From Planctomycetaceae bacterium (GTDB lineage Bacteria > Planctomycetota > Planctomycetia > Planctomycetales > Planctomycetaceae), in NCBI GenBank assembly GCA_020426085.1, contig JAGQQP010000217.1:1-6972 (forward strand): a DNA stretch of 6,972 nucleotides, in the 5' to 3' direction. Under the pieces are notes generated by a model. The model was not told the DNA's origin and did not search any database. It saw only the letters and a list, made by a program, of their open reading frames with translations. Position numbers and translations under genes: made by a program. Shown here piece by piece: positions 6,384-6,972 of the stretch; position 1 is the first letter of the stretch; each line of letters opens with the position of its first letter.

Positions 6384-6972
6384 ATGGCATCAACGATCAC
6401 CTTAGATGAACCCACTCCCATCGCAGCCGATTTCCCTGAGTCTTTTATGCCGGGTGAAAGAGAGATTCTGGGATTGGAAATGCAGGAAAAAACACCGGAA
6501 AATGTGGTGCTGTCTTATCAGCTTGCCGGCCCTTCCCAACGCTATGTCGCGTACCTGATCGACTTCCTGATTCGGATGATGATGTTAATCGCGATATTCT
6601 TCTTTATTATTGCCCCCATGATGAGCCTGATGATGCCCGGGGCTATGATCGGGTTATTCCTTGTCATCTCGTTTCTGAATACCTGGGGTTATTACACGAT
6701 CTCAGAAACGTTCTTTAAAGGGAAATCTATCGGTAAACATGCCTGTGGTTTGCGCGTGATTCGAGAAGGGGGATACCCTATTACCTTCTGGCCTTCTCTC
6801 TTGAGAAATCTGGCTCGTAGCGCCGATTCTATTATTCTGTACGGAGTTGGTATTACATCGATGTTGATGACGCGGCGTTTTCAGAGACTGGGTGACCTGC
6901 TGGCTGGCACGGTTGTAATCCAGGAACGTACGCTTGCCCTCCCGAGAAAACCGGTCATTTTGAATAAAATAA
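6384..6972 (+). CDS. RDD-family integral membrane protein, 3' end outside window
   Basis: The frame runs from ATG6384 through at least 196 codons without a stop, so the gene is cut by the window end. Family signatures are clear: SQRYVAYLIDFLIR (51-64), with the Arg and Asp that start the first membrane helix; GKSIGKHACGLRVIREGG (113-130); RNLARSAD (141-148); and RRFQRLGDLLAGTVVIQE (164-181). Three hydrophobic helices are expected at residues about 59-80, 86-105 and 147-163, with residues 1-50 cytoplasmic. Members are thought to act in transport or membrane housekeeping; the biochemical role is generally unsettled. By residue 181 the conserved domain is complete, so only a tail is likely missing. 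No good ribosome site precedes ATG6384; internal ATGs at residues 22 and 33 are alternatives, but both are still upstream of the domain. In related bacteria RDD genes often precede SpoIIM, MoxR or DUF58 genes, which would lie beyond this window. Confidence 0.9.
   Translation, partial: MASTITLDEPTPIAADFPESFMPGEREILGLEMQEKTPENVVLSYQLAGPSQRYVAYLIDFLIRMMMLIAIFFFIIAPMMSLMMPGAMIGLFLVISFLNTWGYYTISETFFKGKSIGKHACGLRVIREGGYPITFWPSLLRNLARSADSIILYGVGITSMLMTRRFQRLGDLLAGTVVIQERTLALPRKPVILNKI

Noticed and set aside
1..6972. Mobile element, CRISPR array, tRNA or defence system
   Set aside because: No transposase or integrase motifs, no spaced direct repeats, no cloverleaf sequence and no known defence domains were found on either strand.

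Overview
The window looks like an ordinary chromosomal stretch from a planctomycete, most likely a Gimesia-like marine member. The base composition is near 50% GC. The gene content also fits: a secreted alpha/alpha-toroid protein of the prenyltransferase/squalene-oxidase-repeat type, an RDD membrane protein, a creatininase-family hydrolase, and large envelope proteins with solenoid or coiled-coil segments. The organism call is an inference from gene content, not from a marker gene.

Layout. Positions 2-1960 (+) hold the 3' part of a large, probably exported protein with an alpha-helical solenoid, a thioredoxin-like domain with CPPC, an Omp28-like C-terminal domain and a KPEA-repeat tail. A strong hairpin at 1991-2027, readable as a terminator in both directions, separates it from a convergent gene at 2057-3352 (-). 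That gene encodes a single-pass membrane-anchored, very long helical protein built from about twelve tandem 24-residue repeats. An AT-rich divergent intergenic region (3353-3611) follows. Next come a GNAT acetyltransferase (3612-4073, +) and a creatininase-family metal hydrolase (4164-4889, +), separated by 90 bp. The hydrolase gene converges on a secreted toroid-fold protein (4919-6049, -), and a hairpin at 4873-4903 encloses the hydrolase stop codon. A 334-bp divergent spacer (6050-6383) leads to an RDD-family membrane protein (6384 onward, +), which is cut off by the window end.

How the genes relate. Strand order is + - + + - +, so almost every gene is its own transcription unit; only the acetyltransferase and hydrolase could be co-transcribed. 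Three or four of the six proteins are envelope or exported proteins, but nothing ties them into one pathway. No tRNA, rRNA, insertion sequence, CRISPR array or phage gene was seen. The most distinctive item is the 24-residue repeat protein, whose repeat length is exact across at least eleven units and implies an unusual, non-heptad helix geometry.
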